NCBI RefSeq assembly: GCF_034180645.1
Contig: NZ_JAXFNY010000003.1
Span: 97,834 to 161,833, forward strand
Length of the DNA stretch: 64,000 bases
Reading direction: 5' to 3'
Source of the DNA: Mobiluncus sp034180645
GTDB lineage: Bacteria > Actinomycetota > Actinomycetes > Actinomycetales > Actinomycetaceae
In this document: piece by piece, positions 33,271-42,750 of the stretch
Layout of the letters: each line of letters starts with the position of its first letter
How positions within the stretch are numbered: position 1 is the stretch's first letter
Notes under the pieces: model-generated
Databases searched by the model: none
What the model was told of the DNA's origin: nothing
Seen by the model: only the letters and a program-made list of their open reading frames with translations
Made by a program: the position numbers and the translations under genes

Positions 33271-35049
33271 TCAGAAGCTGAAGCGGTGGACGGACGCCTG
33301 CATCTTGGACGTCTCATCCCTCACAATCTGAGTCCTATCGCTGATCTTGCTGACGTTCTCGCGGATTTCCTCAGCCATCTGCTCGAACTCGCCAACGGTG
33401 GCGGCAATCGAGTTGGCGCCTTCCGCTGCCTCTTGGACGGAGTGCGACATCTCGTTCGTCGTCGCGGATTGCTCCTCGACGGCGGCGGCGATGGTGGACT
33501 GGTAATCATTAATCTGATTAATGATGTCCGTGATCCGCTCGATAGCCGCGACCGCGCCGGCAGTGTCTTCCTGAATGGCCGAGATCTTGGTCGAAATCTC
33601 GTCCGTGGCCTTGCCGGTTTCGCCCGCCAAGTCCTTGACCTCGCCGGCCACAACCGCGAAGCCCTTACCGGCGTCACCCGCGCGGGCGGCCTCGATGGTC
33701 GCATTCAAAGCCAACAGGTTCGTCTGCTCGGAAATCCCGGTGATGGTCTTGACGACTTCTCCAATCTCACGCGACGATACCGCCAAGGCGGACACGGTTT
33801 CCTTCGTGCGAGCCGCTGTCTGGGTGGCTTCCTGAGCCACGCGGGACGCTTCGTTCGCGTTCGAGGAAATCTCGCGGATGGAGGCGCCCATTTCCTCGGC
33901 GCCCGCCGCCACGGTCTGGATCGAGGAGGACACATCGCCTGCCGCGCCGGACACGACCGAAGTCTGAGCCACCAGCTCGTTGATGCTATCCAGGGCCGCA
34001 ACGGTGGCGCCAACCACCATCTTGGTGTTTTCCTCCAGCTCGTCAGCGGTCTTGCCGAAGCCAACGAAGTGCTCTTGGCCGGTATCCTGGGCGTTGTTCA
34101 GGGCTTGCGCCAGCTGACCCAGCTCATCGCGGGAGGTAACTTCGGCGCGCGCCCTCCAGTCACCCTGCGACGACTTCAGCATCGTGGAGGTAATCGAGTT
34201 CACGCGCTTCTTGGTCTTGCCAATCAGGCGGAAGGCCACGAACAGCATGAGTGCCACAACAACCAGGAACTCGATAATCGTCAGCACAGGTATTGTTTTC
34301 ATGACCTTGTCAGCCATATCGCCCTTTTCGTTCATGACCTGGCGCGAGGCCTCCAGCAGCTTATTAGCTTCCGTATCCACGGTCACGAAGGACTCCATAA
34401 TGCCCGGCAGCATCGCATCCGCCCCGGCCATGTCGCCCTTGACAATCAGCTCATTGGCGGCAGCCATATCGTCCAAGGTCTTTTGCGCGATTTCCTTCAG
34501 GTTTGTGGAAATCGGCGTCAAAGCAGGATCGGTCACGTTGTCCAGATCGTTCACACGCTTTTGGGCTTTCTTGCCACCCATCTGAGCCGTAACGCCGTCG
34601 GCGAGCTGCTGAATCAGGGCGGGATCAGCGCCATTGTGAGCCTGCAACGCCAGGTTCAATTCCAGCGAATGCATGTAGTTGAAGTTGTAACGCAAGGACC
34701 AAGCCGCGTTCACGTTGACCTTATCCGTGTCGTAAGTTTCCTGATAAGAGTCGAATACCCTCACTCCGATCAGGAACATGAACAGCATCAAAACCATACC
34801 CAGGCCCGACACCAGGGAAATGAGGCTCACCTGGAAATGGAAGGTCGGCTTCGGCTTCGCATCCAAATCCACGTTGGTCAAGGCACCCTTTACAGCCGGT
34901 GCTGCCGTTGTTTCCTTCAATAGGTTCCCCTGGTCGCCTTCCGGGGCCGGTGCCGCTGGTGCGGGTGTCGGAGCCGGTGTCGTTTCTTCCATCACGGTTT
35001 CCTCCACGGGGGTCATTTCTTCGGGGGTTTCTTTCATGTTTTCACTCAT
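33271..35049 (-). CDS. Methyl-accepting chemotaxis protein (type B of the pair)
   Basis: This is a transmembrane receptor that feeds the CheA/CheW signalling array. The 592-residue protein has an unusual cytoplasmic N-terminal tail of about 70 residues rich in Glu, Thr, Pro and Ala. A first membrane helix spans about residues 73-97, an extracellular helical sensor about 98-240, and a second helix about 243-265. A HAMP-like segment (RDELGQLAQALNN) follows, then a long cytoplasmic coiled coil. The signalling tip is EQTNLLALNATIEAARAGDAGKGFAVVAGEVKDLA. There is no C-terminal CheR-tether pentapeptide. It is the second gene of a two-receptor operon; its ATG overlaps the upstream receptor's stop by 4 bases. 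Its N-terminus resembles the second receptor of the other pair at 50716. Confidence 0.93.
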   Translation of the reverse strand: MSENMKETPEEMTPVEETVMEETTPAPTPAPAAPAPEGDQGNLLKETTAAPAVKGALTNVDLDAKPKPTFHFQVSLISLVSGLGMVLMLFMFLIGVRVFDSYQETYDTDKVNVNAAWSLRYNFNYMHSLELNLALQAHNGADPALIQQLADGVTAQMGGKKAQKRVNDLDNVTDPALTPISTNLKEIAQKTLDDMAAANELIVKGDMAGADAMLPGIMESFVTVDTEANKLLEASRQVMNEKGDMADKVMKTIPVLTIIEFLVVVALMLFVAFRLIGKTKKRVNSITSTMLKSSQGDWRARAEVTSRDELGQLAQALNNAQDTGQEHFVGFGKTADELEENTKMVVGATVAALDSINELVAQTSVVSGAAGDVSSSIQTVAAGAEEMGASIREISSNANEASRVAQEATQTAARTKETVSALAVSSREIGEVVKTITGISEQTNLLALNATIEAARAGDAGKGFAVVAGEVKDLAGETGKATDEISTKISAIQEDTAGAVAAIERITDIINQINDYQSTIAAAVEEQSATTNEMSHSVQEAAEGANSIAATVGEFEQMAEEIRENVSKISDRTQIVRDETSKMQASVHRFSF

Positions 35050-36704
35050 TGGGCCACCTCCTGTTTCCCGCGGGACTCTCTGAGCTTCATGCTGTCAAAG
35101 TCTCCCAGCAGCTCGTTGATGGATGCGCCCATGCCGCGTACAACCTGGCCACCCTGTTCGTAAATCTCGCTCAGGTCGCGGGTTTTGCGGGCAATGTCGT
35201 TGACGTTCTCGGCAATGGTGGTCGAGCCGTCAGAGGCCTCCTGGACGGAACGCGCCATCTCGGCCGTGGTCGCGGTCTGTTCCTCCACAGCCGCGGCAAT
35301 GGTCGTCTGGTAGTCGTTGATGGAAGCAATGATGCCGCTGATTTCCTCAATGGCCGCCACGGCTTCCTCGGTGTCCTTTTGGATCTGTTCGATGCGCGCG
35401 GCCACGTCTTGGGTCGCCGTCGACGTTTCGGCCGCCAGGTCTTTCACCTCGCTGGCCACGACCGCGAAACCACGACCGGCCTCGCCAGCGCGGGCGGCCT
35501 CGATGGTCGCGTTCAAAGCCAGCAGGTTCGTCTGTTCAGCCACGGCCGTAATCGTCTCGATCACCGCGCCGATTTCCTGGGACGATTCACCCAGCTTGGC
35601 AACGGTCTCGTTCGTGCGGGCCGCCACCTCGGTCGCCTCGGCCGCAATCTTGGCAGCCTCGTTGGCGTTCGAGGAAATCTCGCGGATGGAGGCACCCATT
35701 TCCTCGGCGCCCGCCGCCACAGTCGAAATGTTCGAGGACACCTGTTCGGCGGCCGCAGCACCGTTGTTGATGAAGTCAAGACCCTTGCCGACCATCGCTT
35801 CACCAGCCTGTGCGGTAGCCAGCACTTCTGTAATCGCGTCCGCGCCATTCTTAAGGTTGTACTTGATGTCATGCAAGGACTTCGACACGTTGGCAAACGC
35901 GATTTCCAGGTCCTCGGCCATGTCGCCAATCTCGTCATTGGATTGACGCTTGATTCGCTTCAAGAAGTTCAAGCTTTGGTAATCGCCCACATCTGCCTGC
36001 ATGGACTTCAACCCGCGAGCGATTGGCTTGGCCACCGGACCGGGCACGATAATCAGGATAATCGAGGACAGCGCGGTAAAGATGATGCCGATAATCAGCG
36101 CCTTATTGGCCTGACTATCCAGGTCGGTAATATCCGTGGCCGCCATCGCCGTGTAGCCTTCCAACATCAAGCGGGTCTGACCCAGGAACTTGTCCTCGCC
36201 TTCGCCGCTTTCCACGACTGCATAGTCAATGAACGGCAAGGCAATGGCTGTCTGCTGATCGGCCGGTGCCGCCTCAACCTCGGCCACGAAGGCATCAAAC
36301 TTGGGACGGAATGCGGTGTAGCTGGCATCCAGCTGCTTCAGCAAGTCCGTTTCCACATAGGTCTTACCTTCGTCACCGTTGATGGTCTCGCTCGGCAAAT
36401 CCATCGACTTCAGAGTGTCGATGTCTCCCTTGACCTTATCCAGGTTCGCCGTAGCGGATTCCAAGCTGGGGGCAATTCCTTTGTCCATCATGCCGGTAAT
36501 ATCGGCCAGAGCCAAAGCCCAGTCCATGCGGGCTTCCTGTACAGTTTTACGTTGTTCCGTGTCGACTTTTTGCTGGACCACCGTTGAGCTCAGGCCAAAC
36601 ATTGCAAGTAGCATATAAACCAAAAGGATTACCGCAATAACTGCCGCGACGGTCGAGACGACGCCCACTTTCAAGCCGATACCTGACAATTTTCGTGTTG
36701 CCAA
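35046..36704 (-). CDS. Methyl-accepting chemotaxis protein (type A of the pair)
   Basis: The 552-residue receptor starts at TTG 36704 with AAGGAG 9 bases upstream. A membrane helix lies near residues 13-38. A mostly helical extracellular domain with an EARMDW motif spans about 40-185, and a second helix about 192-215. HAMP and the cytoplasmic signalling coil follow, with the tip EQTNLLALNATIEAARAGEAGRGFAVVASEVKDLA. It is the promoter-proximal gene of the pair and lacks a CheR-binding tail. The 180 bases upstream are AT-rich and shared with ilvD; a flagellar-type promoter could not be assigned with confidence. The ligand is unknown. It is paralogous to the receptor at 49100, which has ARIDW at the same place. 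Confidence 0.93.
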   Translation of the reverse strand: MATRKLSGIGLKVGVVSTVAAVIAVILLVYMLLAMFGLSSTVVQQKVDTEQRKTVQEARMDWALALADITGMMDKGIAPSLESATANLDKVKGDIDTLKSMDLPSETINGDEGKTYVETDLLKQLDASYTAFRPKFDAFVAEVEAAPADQQTAIALPFIDYAVVESGEGEDKFLGQTRLMLEGYTAMAATDITDLDSQANKALIIGIIFTALSSIILIIVPGPVAKPIARGLKSMQADVGDYQSLNFLKRIKRQSNDEIGDMAEDLEIAFANVSKSLHDIKYNLKNGADAITEVLATAQAGEAMVGKGLDFINNGAAAAEQVSSNISTVAAGAEEMGASIREISSNANEAAKIAAEATEVAARTNETVAKLGESSQEIGAVIETITAVAEQTNLLALNATIEAARAGEAGRGFAVVASEVKDLAAETSTATQDVAARIEQIQKDTEEAVAAIEEISGIIASINDYQTTIAAAVEEQTATTAEMARSVQEASDGSTTIAENVNDIARKTRDLSEIYEQGGQVVRGMGASINELLGDFDSMKLRESRGKQEVAQ

Positions 36705-36932
36705 AGTTCAAACTCCTTAATCTAAGAAACTGACGGATATAAATCCATTGTTACAATTTACGGGGATATCAGGGAGTTTGTGTGGAATTTATAGGGCTTT
36801 TTTCAATTTTTACCTATTCAATAGGCTCCCCTACCGGACCGGGAACGTGAGCTCACCTTTCCACGGTTGGGGGAACCTATTGAAAGGGAATTAGAATGGG
36901 TCAAACGGGACCGACCCGTGAAGGAGAGACCA
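36705..36932. promoter_or_regulatory. Divergent promoter region between the receptor pair and ilvD
   Basis: The 228 bases are AT-rich in the half next to the receptor gene. They contain the small dyad CCTATTCAATAGG (36813-36825). The string CCTATTGA occurs again at 36876-36883, just before ilvD. No leader peptide with branched-chain codons, T-box or riboswitch fold is visible for ilvD. Confidence 0.35.
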
Positions 36933-38813
36933 ATGACACGCAAACTTATCAGTGCAACGTCCACTACCGGGCGGAATATGGCGGGGGCGCGGTCCCTGTG
37001 GCGGGCGACCGGCATGACCGACGAGGATTTCGGCAAGCCGATTATCGCCATCGCCAACTCGTTCACGGAATTTGTGCCCGGGCACATTCACCTGCGGGAA
37101 GTCGGCAAAGTCGTCTCCGACGCGGTCCGGGCGGCCGGGGGTGTGCCGCGCGAATTCAACACGATCGCCATCGACGACGGCATCGCGATGGGGCACGGGG
37201 GCATGCTGTATTCGCTGCCCAGCCGTGAAATCATTACCGACTCGGTGGAATACATGGTGCGCGCCCACACCGCTGATGCCCTGGTGTGCATCTCTAACTG
37301 CGACAAAATCACTCCTGGAATGCTCAACGCCGCGTTGAAACTCAACATTCCCACCGTGTTTGTCTCGGGCGGCCCGATGGAAGCCGGCAAAGGCATTCCG
37401 GCCGAGGACATTGTCGGGCCGTCACAAGGCGGGCGGGGCAACCTCATTACGGTTATGAACGCTACCGCCAACGACGACATTGACGACGCGGAACTGCAGC
37501 GAGTCGAGGAACTGTCCTGTCCGACCTGCGGATCTTGTTCGGGAATGTTCACCGCGAACTCGATGAACTGCCTGACCGAAGCGCTGGGCCTGGCACTCCC
37601 GGGCAACGGTTCCACCCTGGCGACCCACGTGGCGCGGCGCGGACTTTTTGCGCGAGCCGGCCAGCTGGTAGTGGCTCTGGCAAAGCGTTACTACGATGAC
37701 GAGGATGACTCCGTGCTGCCGCGCGCCATTGCGACCCGGGAGGCTTTCGCCAACGCAATGAGCCTGGATATGGCGATGGGCGGTTCCTCGAACACGGTGC
37801 TGCACCTGCTGGCGGCCGCCCAAGCTGCCGAACTCGACTTTACGTTGGCCGACATCGCCCAGATTGGACGCACCGTGCCGACCCTGGCAAAAGTCGCACC
37901 TAACCACAACGACTATCACATGGAGGACGTCCACCGGGCCGGGGGAGTACCGGCGCTGCTGGGCGAACTCGACCGCGCCGGACTGCTGAACAGAAACGTG
38001 CACTCCGTGTGCTATCCCGACCTGGCTACCTGGCTGGCGGACTGGGACGTGCGCGGCGGCGCACCCAGTACGGAGGCTCTCGACCTGTTCCACGCCGCGC
38101 CCGGCAACCAGCGCACCATTCACGCCTTTTCCGCCACTGCCCGCTTTGACACGCTGGACACGGACGCGGCGGCGGGCTGTATCCGTGACGTGGCCCACGC
38201 CTACGTGGCGAAAGGCGGGCTGACCGTGCTGCGCGGAAACCTGGCTCCTGACGGCGCCATCGTAAAAGCGGCGGGCATTGACCCCGAACTGTTCCACTTT
38301 GAAGGCCGCGCTATCGTGATGGAATCTCAGGAAGAAGCGGTGGAAAAAATCCTCGACAAGACCGTGCAGGCCGGGGACGTGGTCGTGATCCGCTACGAAG
38401 GACCCGCGGGCGGACCGGGAATGCAAGAGATGCTCTATCCCACGTCTTTCCTGAAAGGCCGAGGCTTGGGCAAAACCTGCGCGCTAATTACTGATGGACG
38501 ATTCTCCGGTGGTACTTCCGGGATTTCTATCGGTCACATTTCCCCCGAAGCGGCCGCGGGCGGGCTGATTGGCCTGATTGAGGACGGGGACAAAATCATC
38601 ATCGATGTAAACCGCGAGGAAATCACCCTGGATGTGCCGGATGATGAAATCGCGCGGCGCCGCCAGGCGATGGAGGCAAGCCCACACCCCTGGCAGCCGC
38701 ACCGCGACCGTGAAGTCTCCGATGCCCTGAAACTCTACGGCGCCACCGCCCTATCAGCCGACAAAGGGGCAGCTCGTGACGTGAAAAGCCTCCTGGAAAA
38801 ACTTGGGCTCTGA
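36933..38813 (+). CDS. ilvD: Dihydroxy-acid dehydratase
   Basis: IlvD dehydrates dihydroxy acids to 2-keto acids in valine, leucine and isoleucine synthesis and needs an iron-sulfur cluster. The start at ATG 36933 follows AAGGAGA and gives 626 residues, close to the family norm. Cluster ligands are seen in SNCDKITPGM near residue 126 and in CPTCGSCSGMFTANSMNCL near residue 195. The C-terminal LITDGRFSGGTSGISIGHISPEAA motif is intact. It is a lone gene here; the other pathway genes in the window are leuC and leuD at 54-56 kb. An upstream ATG at 36867 would add 22 residues that do not look like IlvD. Confidence 0.96.
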   Translation: MTRKLISATSTTGRNMAGARSLWRATGMTDEDFGKPIIAIANSFTEFVPGHIHLREVGKVVSDAVRAAGGVPREFNTIAIDDGIAMGHGGMLYSLPSREIITDSVEYMVRAHTADALVCISNCDKITPGMLNAALKLNIPTVFVSGGPMEAGKGIPAEDIVGPSQGGRGNLITVMNATANDDIDDAELQRVEELSCPTCGSCSGMFTANSMNCLTEALGLALPGNGSTLATHVARRGLFARAGQLVVALAKRYYDDEDDSVLPRAIATREAFANAMSLDMAMGGSSNTVLHLLAAAQAAELDFTLADIAQIGRTVPTLAKVAPNHNDYHMEDVHRAGGVPALLGELDRAGLLNRNVHSVCYPDLATWLADWDVRGGAPSTEALDLFHAAPGNQRTIHAFSATARFDTLDTDAAAGCIRDVAHAYVAKGGLTVLRGNLAPDGAIVKAAGIDPELFHFEGRAIVMESQEEAVEKILDKTVQAGDVVVIRYEGPAGGPGMQEMLYPTSFLKGRGLGKTCALITDGRFSGGTSGISIGHISPEAAAGGLIGLIEDGDKIIIDVNREEITLDVPDDEIARRRQAMEASPHPWQPHRDREVSDALKLYGATALSADKGAARDVKSLLEKLGL

Positions 38814-38835
38814 ACGCAGGTTTCGAACTGAAAAT

Positions 38836-39900
38836 CTAGCCTAGGGTGGCGATAAGCTGGTTCAATACACCGATACCGCCGTCAAAAGAGCCGGCTTGGG
38901 CGGCTATAGCTAGAGGCACCCGTTTGCCTTCACTGTTTTGATACCAGCCCATTTGACGCACCAGGTAGCCTCCACTCACGCCCGGCCCCCAACCGCCCTT
39001 GAACGTGGCGCCGGGTAGACTGCCCATTCCCCAGCGTTGGCCGCCGCTGACTTGTCCCATATTGGACACCACCGGACCTGAACCTGCTAAACAGGGCAGT
39101 TTCATCATGAACCCCACTTGGGACGCGGTAGTCCAAGGAGTTTGTCCGAAAACTGTGAACCCGGAACGCAGCCGCACAGACGGGACTGTCGTCGAGTTAT
39201 CCCCAGCCTGACGTAAAACTTGGGTGACGGCCTGGGCTCGAGCGGCATCACTTGTGCCCAAGGACTGCCACAGCGCTTCGGCGGCAGCGTTATCCGACTG
39301 GCGCAAAGCCGCCGACATGGAGCCAGCCATAGCCCCCGCCTTCCCGGCCTGGGAAATCGCCACAGAAACCGGAACCTTTGACGTCGACCACGCCACCCAG
39401 GCTTGCCCAGACCCGGCGGTTTCAATCTTGGAGCTGACCGGATCAAACCAGGCAACGGAAATAGTGGCCCCTGTGTCTCGGCCGACTTTTTCAAATGTCG
39501 CACGTAATTCCTGGCTGCTGAGCTGTCCGGCGGCGGGAGATGTCAGCGCCGTGCCGTCACAGCCCTGCACTTGGGCAGCAGCAGGAGCCTGGGGGGTGGG
39601 AGAATCGCTCGGTCTCGTAGCCTGGTTGGAAGGCGAAACGGAACTGTCGGGAGTAGCTGTCGGAGACTTCGCGTTCGTACCGGCAGAATCCCCCGTCCGT
39701 TGCGAGGTGAGGGAAGGACTGGGCGAGGCGCTCACCAGAGGCTGGCGAGCCGGCTGGGTAATGCCTACGGCTACCGCCCCCGCTACCAGGCCTCCCGCCA
39801 GCAGGGTTACCCCTAGAGCCACCAAGCCGCGCCGCACCCGGCGGTGCTTCTCACCAGCGGCATCATAGTAGGGATTGTTATGTTTCGGAGTGTAAGACAT
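38836..39900 (-). CDS. Membrane-anchored serine hydrolase of the beta-lactamase/PBP superfamily
   Basis: The 354-residue protein has a short cytoplasmic N-terminus, one membrane helix near residues 26-47 and a Ser/Pro/Thr-rich extracellular linker to about residue 112. A domain with the three beta-lactamase-type motifs follows: STSK (Ser172 to Lys175), SDN (202-204) and KGGWG (301-305, in place of KTG). A class A Glu166 equivalent was not identified, so hydrolysis of beta-lactams is doubtful. A cell-wall role such as carboxypeptidase or an inactive sensor is as likely. It lies 15 bases after the DivIVA-repeat gene and is presumably co-transcribed with it, which fits a link to envelope growth. 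Confidence 0.65.
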   Translation of the reverse strand: MSYTPKHNNPYYDAAGEKHRRVRRGLVALGVTLLAGGLVAGAVAVGITQPARQPLVSASPSPSLTSQRTGDSAGTNAKSPTATPDSSVSPSNQATRPSDSPTPQAPAAAQVQGCDGTALTSPAAGQLSSQELRATFEKVGRDTGATISVAWFDPVSSKIETAGSGQAWVAWSTSKVPVSVAISQAGKAGAMAGSMSAALRQSDNAAAEALWQSLGTSDAARAQAVTQVLRQAGDNSTTVPSVRLRSGFTVFGQTPWTTASQVGFMMKLPCLAGSGPVVSNMGQVSGGQRWGMGSLPGATFKGGWGPGVSGGYLVRQMGWYQNSEGKRVPLAIAAQAGSFDGGIGVLNQLIATLG

Positions 39901-39915
39901 CAGACTGGCAAACTC

Positions 39916-42750
39916 TCAAATTTTTGGAATGGTCAAATGAACACCGTCAAAGTCAGAGGAAGCCGAGGTCACCGGGACTTCACGCCCGTCCGGAAGACAT
40001 ACGAATACCTGATCGTCGGCACCTAGCGGCCGTGACGTGGCTACTGTCACCAGGTATCCCGTGGTAATCGACTTACGGTGCTGCTGGGCTTCGAGTTTCG
40101 CAATCGAAGCCGGTTTCACCCGCGAGCCACTCTCATCGAGAGCCCCGTACACGGAAGTGAAGGTATCCAAATTCGAACGGTATCCAGCCAAGAAATGCGG
40201 GATGAAACGCCCGTCCGGATCGACCTCAGCCAAAGGCTCCTCGCCCTGCAGCATGGGCCGCGGGTTGGAATCCTCCGGGAAAATCGGAGCCGGCTGACCT
40301 TTCGCAGCTTCACCGTCTGCGGACTGGGTATCAACCATCGGAGCGTCCGGCGTGGTATCGGGAACGGACGCGGTATTCTGAGCCGCCAGTTCCTCCAGCT
40401 GTGTCGCCGAAAGATGCTCTGAAGCAGTGTCTGGCTGGGTCGGCTCGCTCGGCGTGGCCGGGGTGGGAGTCTCGGGGGGCGGGAAATCCGCGTTACTACG
40501 GGTCGGCGTCATCAGCACACTCGGCAAATCAGCCAGCTTTGGCTCGGATTCTGCCGGGGAGACCGCCTGTGCGTGTTCGAGTTTTTCGCGAATTTGGCCC
40601 AAATCCATCCCCACTCCGGGAGTCGGCAGCGGGGGAGCCACTACGTCAGTCAGCGGAGCTTTTCGGTATTCACCAGGGATGCCGTAGTTAGTTGCGGCGC
40701 TGCCCAAATCGTTGACTTCTGCGGGGGCCGGCTCGGTCTGACCCAGTTCCACCGTCTCCAGCTTTGGCATCTGGAAAGTCGACGGGCTAGGCTCGGCAGG
40801 TTCCGCCGGGGTAGCGGAAACGTCGCTCATCGGCTGAGGCTGTTCTGTTGCGGGTTCTATCGGGGTTTCAGGGCGAGGAGTCGAAAAGTCCGGTACAGGT
40901 TCGTATTCCGAAAAGTCCGGGGTGACGGGCTGATCTGCCGGGGGGACTGCCGGCGGTTCGGCAGATAGCGATGCCGGTGTGCCGCCCCAATCGTTTGGTG
41001 CCAAGCCCTCTGGCTGGTAGGGGTTTGGTGTCTGCCAGGAGTCGGCTGCGGGTTGCTCTGGCATTCCATAAGGTAGCGGGGCGGCCGCGGGTGATTCCGG
41101 GAACGCATAAGGGGGTTGCGGGAAGTCGGCGTAGGACTGAGGCGTCGACTCGGGGACAGATTCCGGGGAATAGTATCCGCCAGGTTCTGTTGAATCGGGG
41201 TAGGCTGGAGCTTCTTCCGGGGCAGTGGGAGCGTAAAAATCCTCCTGCAAGGCCGCGGAATCAGCCTGGGCATCGGTCGTCTCAACCGGTAGTTCAGGGG
41301 TGTCGTCCAGATTGATTTCGTCTGGATAATCATCGCCCAGAGAATCTTCCAGGTCGTAGGACTTTTCCTGGTCAGCGTCAAAGGTCGAGTCGTAATCCGG
41401 AGTTGCCTCAGTTGGGGAAGCCTCGTAACCTTGCGGGTATCCTGCCTGTTCATAGCCCTGAACGTACTCGGAGGGGGTTTCATCGGGACTCTGGGTGTCC
41501 ATCGGTGCGGCAGGAGTGACCGGCATGACCATCGTGGTGTCTTCGGGAATAAACGACTGGTTTTCGCCCTCAGTCTCAGGCACATAGCCGTAGCCCTCCG
41601 GCATCTCCATGCCGTAGGGCGAGGCGTATCCGGCCTCGGCGGGATAACCCGGATATTGCTCAGCATTTCCCTGACTTTCCGCCGGATTTACGGTCATCGG
41701 CTGGCCATAAGCGTCATAACCATAGGGCTGGTAAGGGTCATATCCGGCCTCAGGATGCGGCTGAGCGGCGGTCGAATCCGTACCTTCCGGCAGCTGTGCG
41801 TCTACGGGATATTGCGGGACTTCGCCCCATTCATCGCTCAGTCCCGCAGCGGCTTCGGCCGCGGCAGATTCGATACCAGGCTCGGCGACCGGTTCTGCCG
41901 GAGTCTCGACACCCGGTAACGCCTCACTGGCAAAGGTCTGAGCAGCACCGCCCTCAATCGGGGACGAATCCGTCTCCGGAGTCTGGGACACGGGGGACAC
42001 CGGCGAGTTGAGCGGAGGAAAACTGGGGGAAACGAGAGAACTATCCCCGCTTAAATCACCGTTATGAGGCGAACCATCCCCATAATCGGTGAACACCGCT
42101 TGTTCAAAGGAAACGGGTTGAACAGCGGGAATCGACCCGGTGGGAGTGCCTAAAACGGAAGAACGCACCTCAGATTCAGTGGCGGGTTCGGGCTCGCCAG
42201 CGGAAGGAACAGACGGCGCGGAATCAGCGGTTTCCGGCGCGTTTTCCACAGCGGGAGCCTCAAACTGAGCCTCTGACGAAAGGTCAATCGGGGTTACGGT
42301 TTCCTCGCCAGCGGGCTCGGGGTTGCTGGGCAACTCGCCGGAGGCAGCGGCTTGTTCGGCGGCCTCGGCTTCCAGCGCTGCCCCGTCCACCTGCAATACC
42401 TGGTAGCGCTGGTCGGAAGGGGGGATGCCGTACAGCTTTTCGTAAGCCTCCAAAGTGGCGGCGACCTGGTCCAAGTAGTCGTCCACGGCGTCTTGGTCGT
42501 AGCCCACCCGCATTCGGGTGTAATCGAATTCGACCTCGCGCACGTCCCGGCCGCGGACTGTAATATATGCCAAATCCACCTCGGCCTCGGGCGAAGCATT
42601 CAGCGCTTCGTAATATGAGAGGACGCGAACCACTTCATCAAGGTAGTCGTCTATCTGATTCTGGTCGTACCCATCGCGGAACTTTGTCGCAGGGAACTGA
42701 GCCGAAAAGATGTCTTCACTGGTCAGCAATTGCGTGGCGTCCTCGCTCAT
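39916..42750 (-). CDS. Large DivIVA-repeat protein with long acidic Pro-rich region
   Basis: The 944-residue protein begins with two DivIVA-type repeats. These are FPATKFRDGYDQNQIDDYLDEVV (residues of about 19-41) and FDYTRMRVGYDQDAVDDYLDQVA (about 75-97), each with the GYDxxxVDxYLD pattern. DivIVA/Wag31 proteins recognise curved membrane at poles and septa in Actinobacteria. The region from about residue 130 to 840 is low-complexity and rich in Pro, Glu, Ala, Ser, Thr and Tyr, with repeated YxPYGYD-like and TPE-like elements. It is presumably disordered. A short folded C-terminus ends DGVHLTIPKI. It precedes the beta-lactamase-fold protein in one operon. A polar or divisome scaffold is an inference. 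Confidence 0.7.
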   Translation of the reverse strand: MSEDATQLLTSEDIFSAQFPATKFRDGYDQNQIDDYLDEVVRVLSYYEALNASPEAEVDLAYITVRGRDVREVEFDYTRMRVGYDQDAVDDYLDQVAATLEAYEKLYGIPPSDQRYQVLQVDGAALEAEAAEQAAASGELPSNPEPAGEETVTPIDLSSEAQFEAPAVENAPETADSAPSVPSAGEPEPATESEVRSSVLGTPTGSIPAVQPVSFEQAVFTDYGDGSPHNGDLSGDSSLVSPSFPPLNSPVSPVSQTPETDSSPIEGGAAQTFASEALPGVETPAEPVAEPGIESAAAEAAAGLSDEWGEVPQYPVDAQLPEGTDSTAAQPHPEAGYDPYQPYGYDAYGQPMTVNPAESQGNAEQYPGYPAEAGYASPYGMEMPEGYGYVPETEGENQSFIPEDTTMVMPVTPAAPMDTQSPDETPSEYVQGYEQAGYPQGYEASPTEATPDYDSTFDADQEKSYDLEDSLGDDYPDEINLDDTPELPVETTDAQADSAALQEDFYAPTAPEEAPAYPDSTEPGGYYSPESVPESTPQSYADFPQPPYAFPESPAAAPLPYGMPEQPAADSWQTPNPYQPEGLAPNDWGGTPASLSAEPPAVPPADQPVTPDFSEYEPVPDFSTPRPETPIEPATEQPQPMSDVSATPAEPAEPSPSTFQMPKLETVELGQTEPAPAEVNDLGSAATNYGIPGEYRKAPLTDVVAPPLPTPGVGMDLGQIREKLEHAQAVSPAESEPKLADLPSVLMTPTRSNADFPPPETPTPATPSEPTQPDTASEHLSATQLEELAAQNTASVPDTTPDAPMVDTQSADGEAAKGQPAPIFPEDSNPRPMLQGEEPLAEVDPDGRFIPHFLAGYRSNLDTFTSVYGALDESGSRVKPASIAKLEAQQHRKSITTGYLVTVATSRPLGADDQVFVCLPDGREVPVTSASSDFDGVHLTIPKI

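Noticed and set aside
33286..36587. Very long open frames (545 and 562 codons) antisense to the first chemoreceptor pair.
   Set aside because: They are mirror frames of highly biased coiled-coil coding sequence. They have no ribosome sites, no recognisable domains and odd composition, while the opposite strand encodes clear receptors.
36872..36883. A shared 12-base string GGAACCTATTGA upstream of ilvD and at 55865-55876 upstream of murA.
   Set aside because: One short match in 64 kb may be chance, and no dyad or spacing pattern is common to both sites. Noted only for later motif searches.
36705..36932. Leader-peptide attenuator, T-box or riboswitch for ilvD.
   Set aside because: No short peptide rich in Leu, Ile or Val codons, no T-box motif and no conserved riboswitch core was found.
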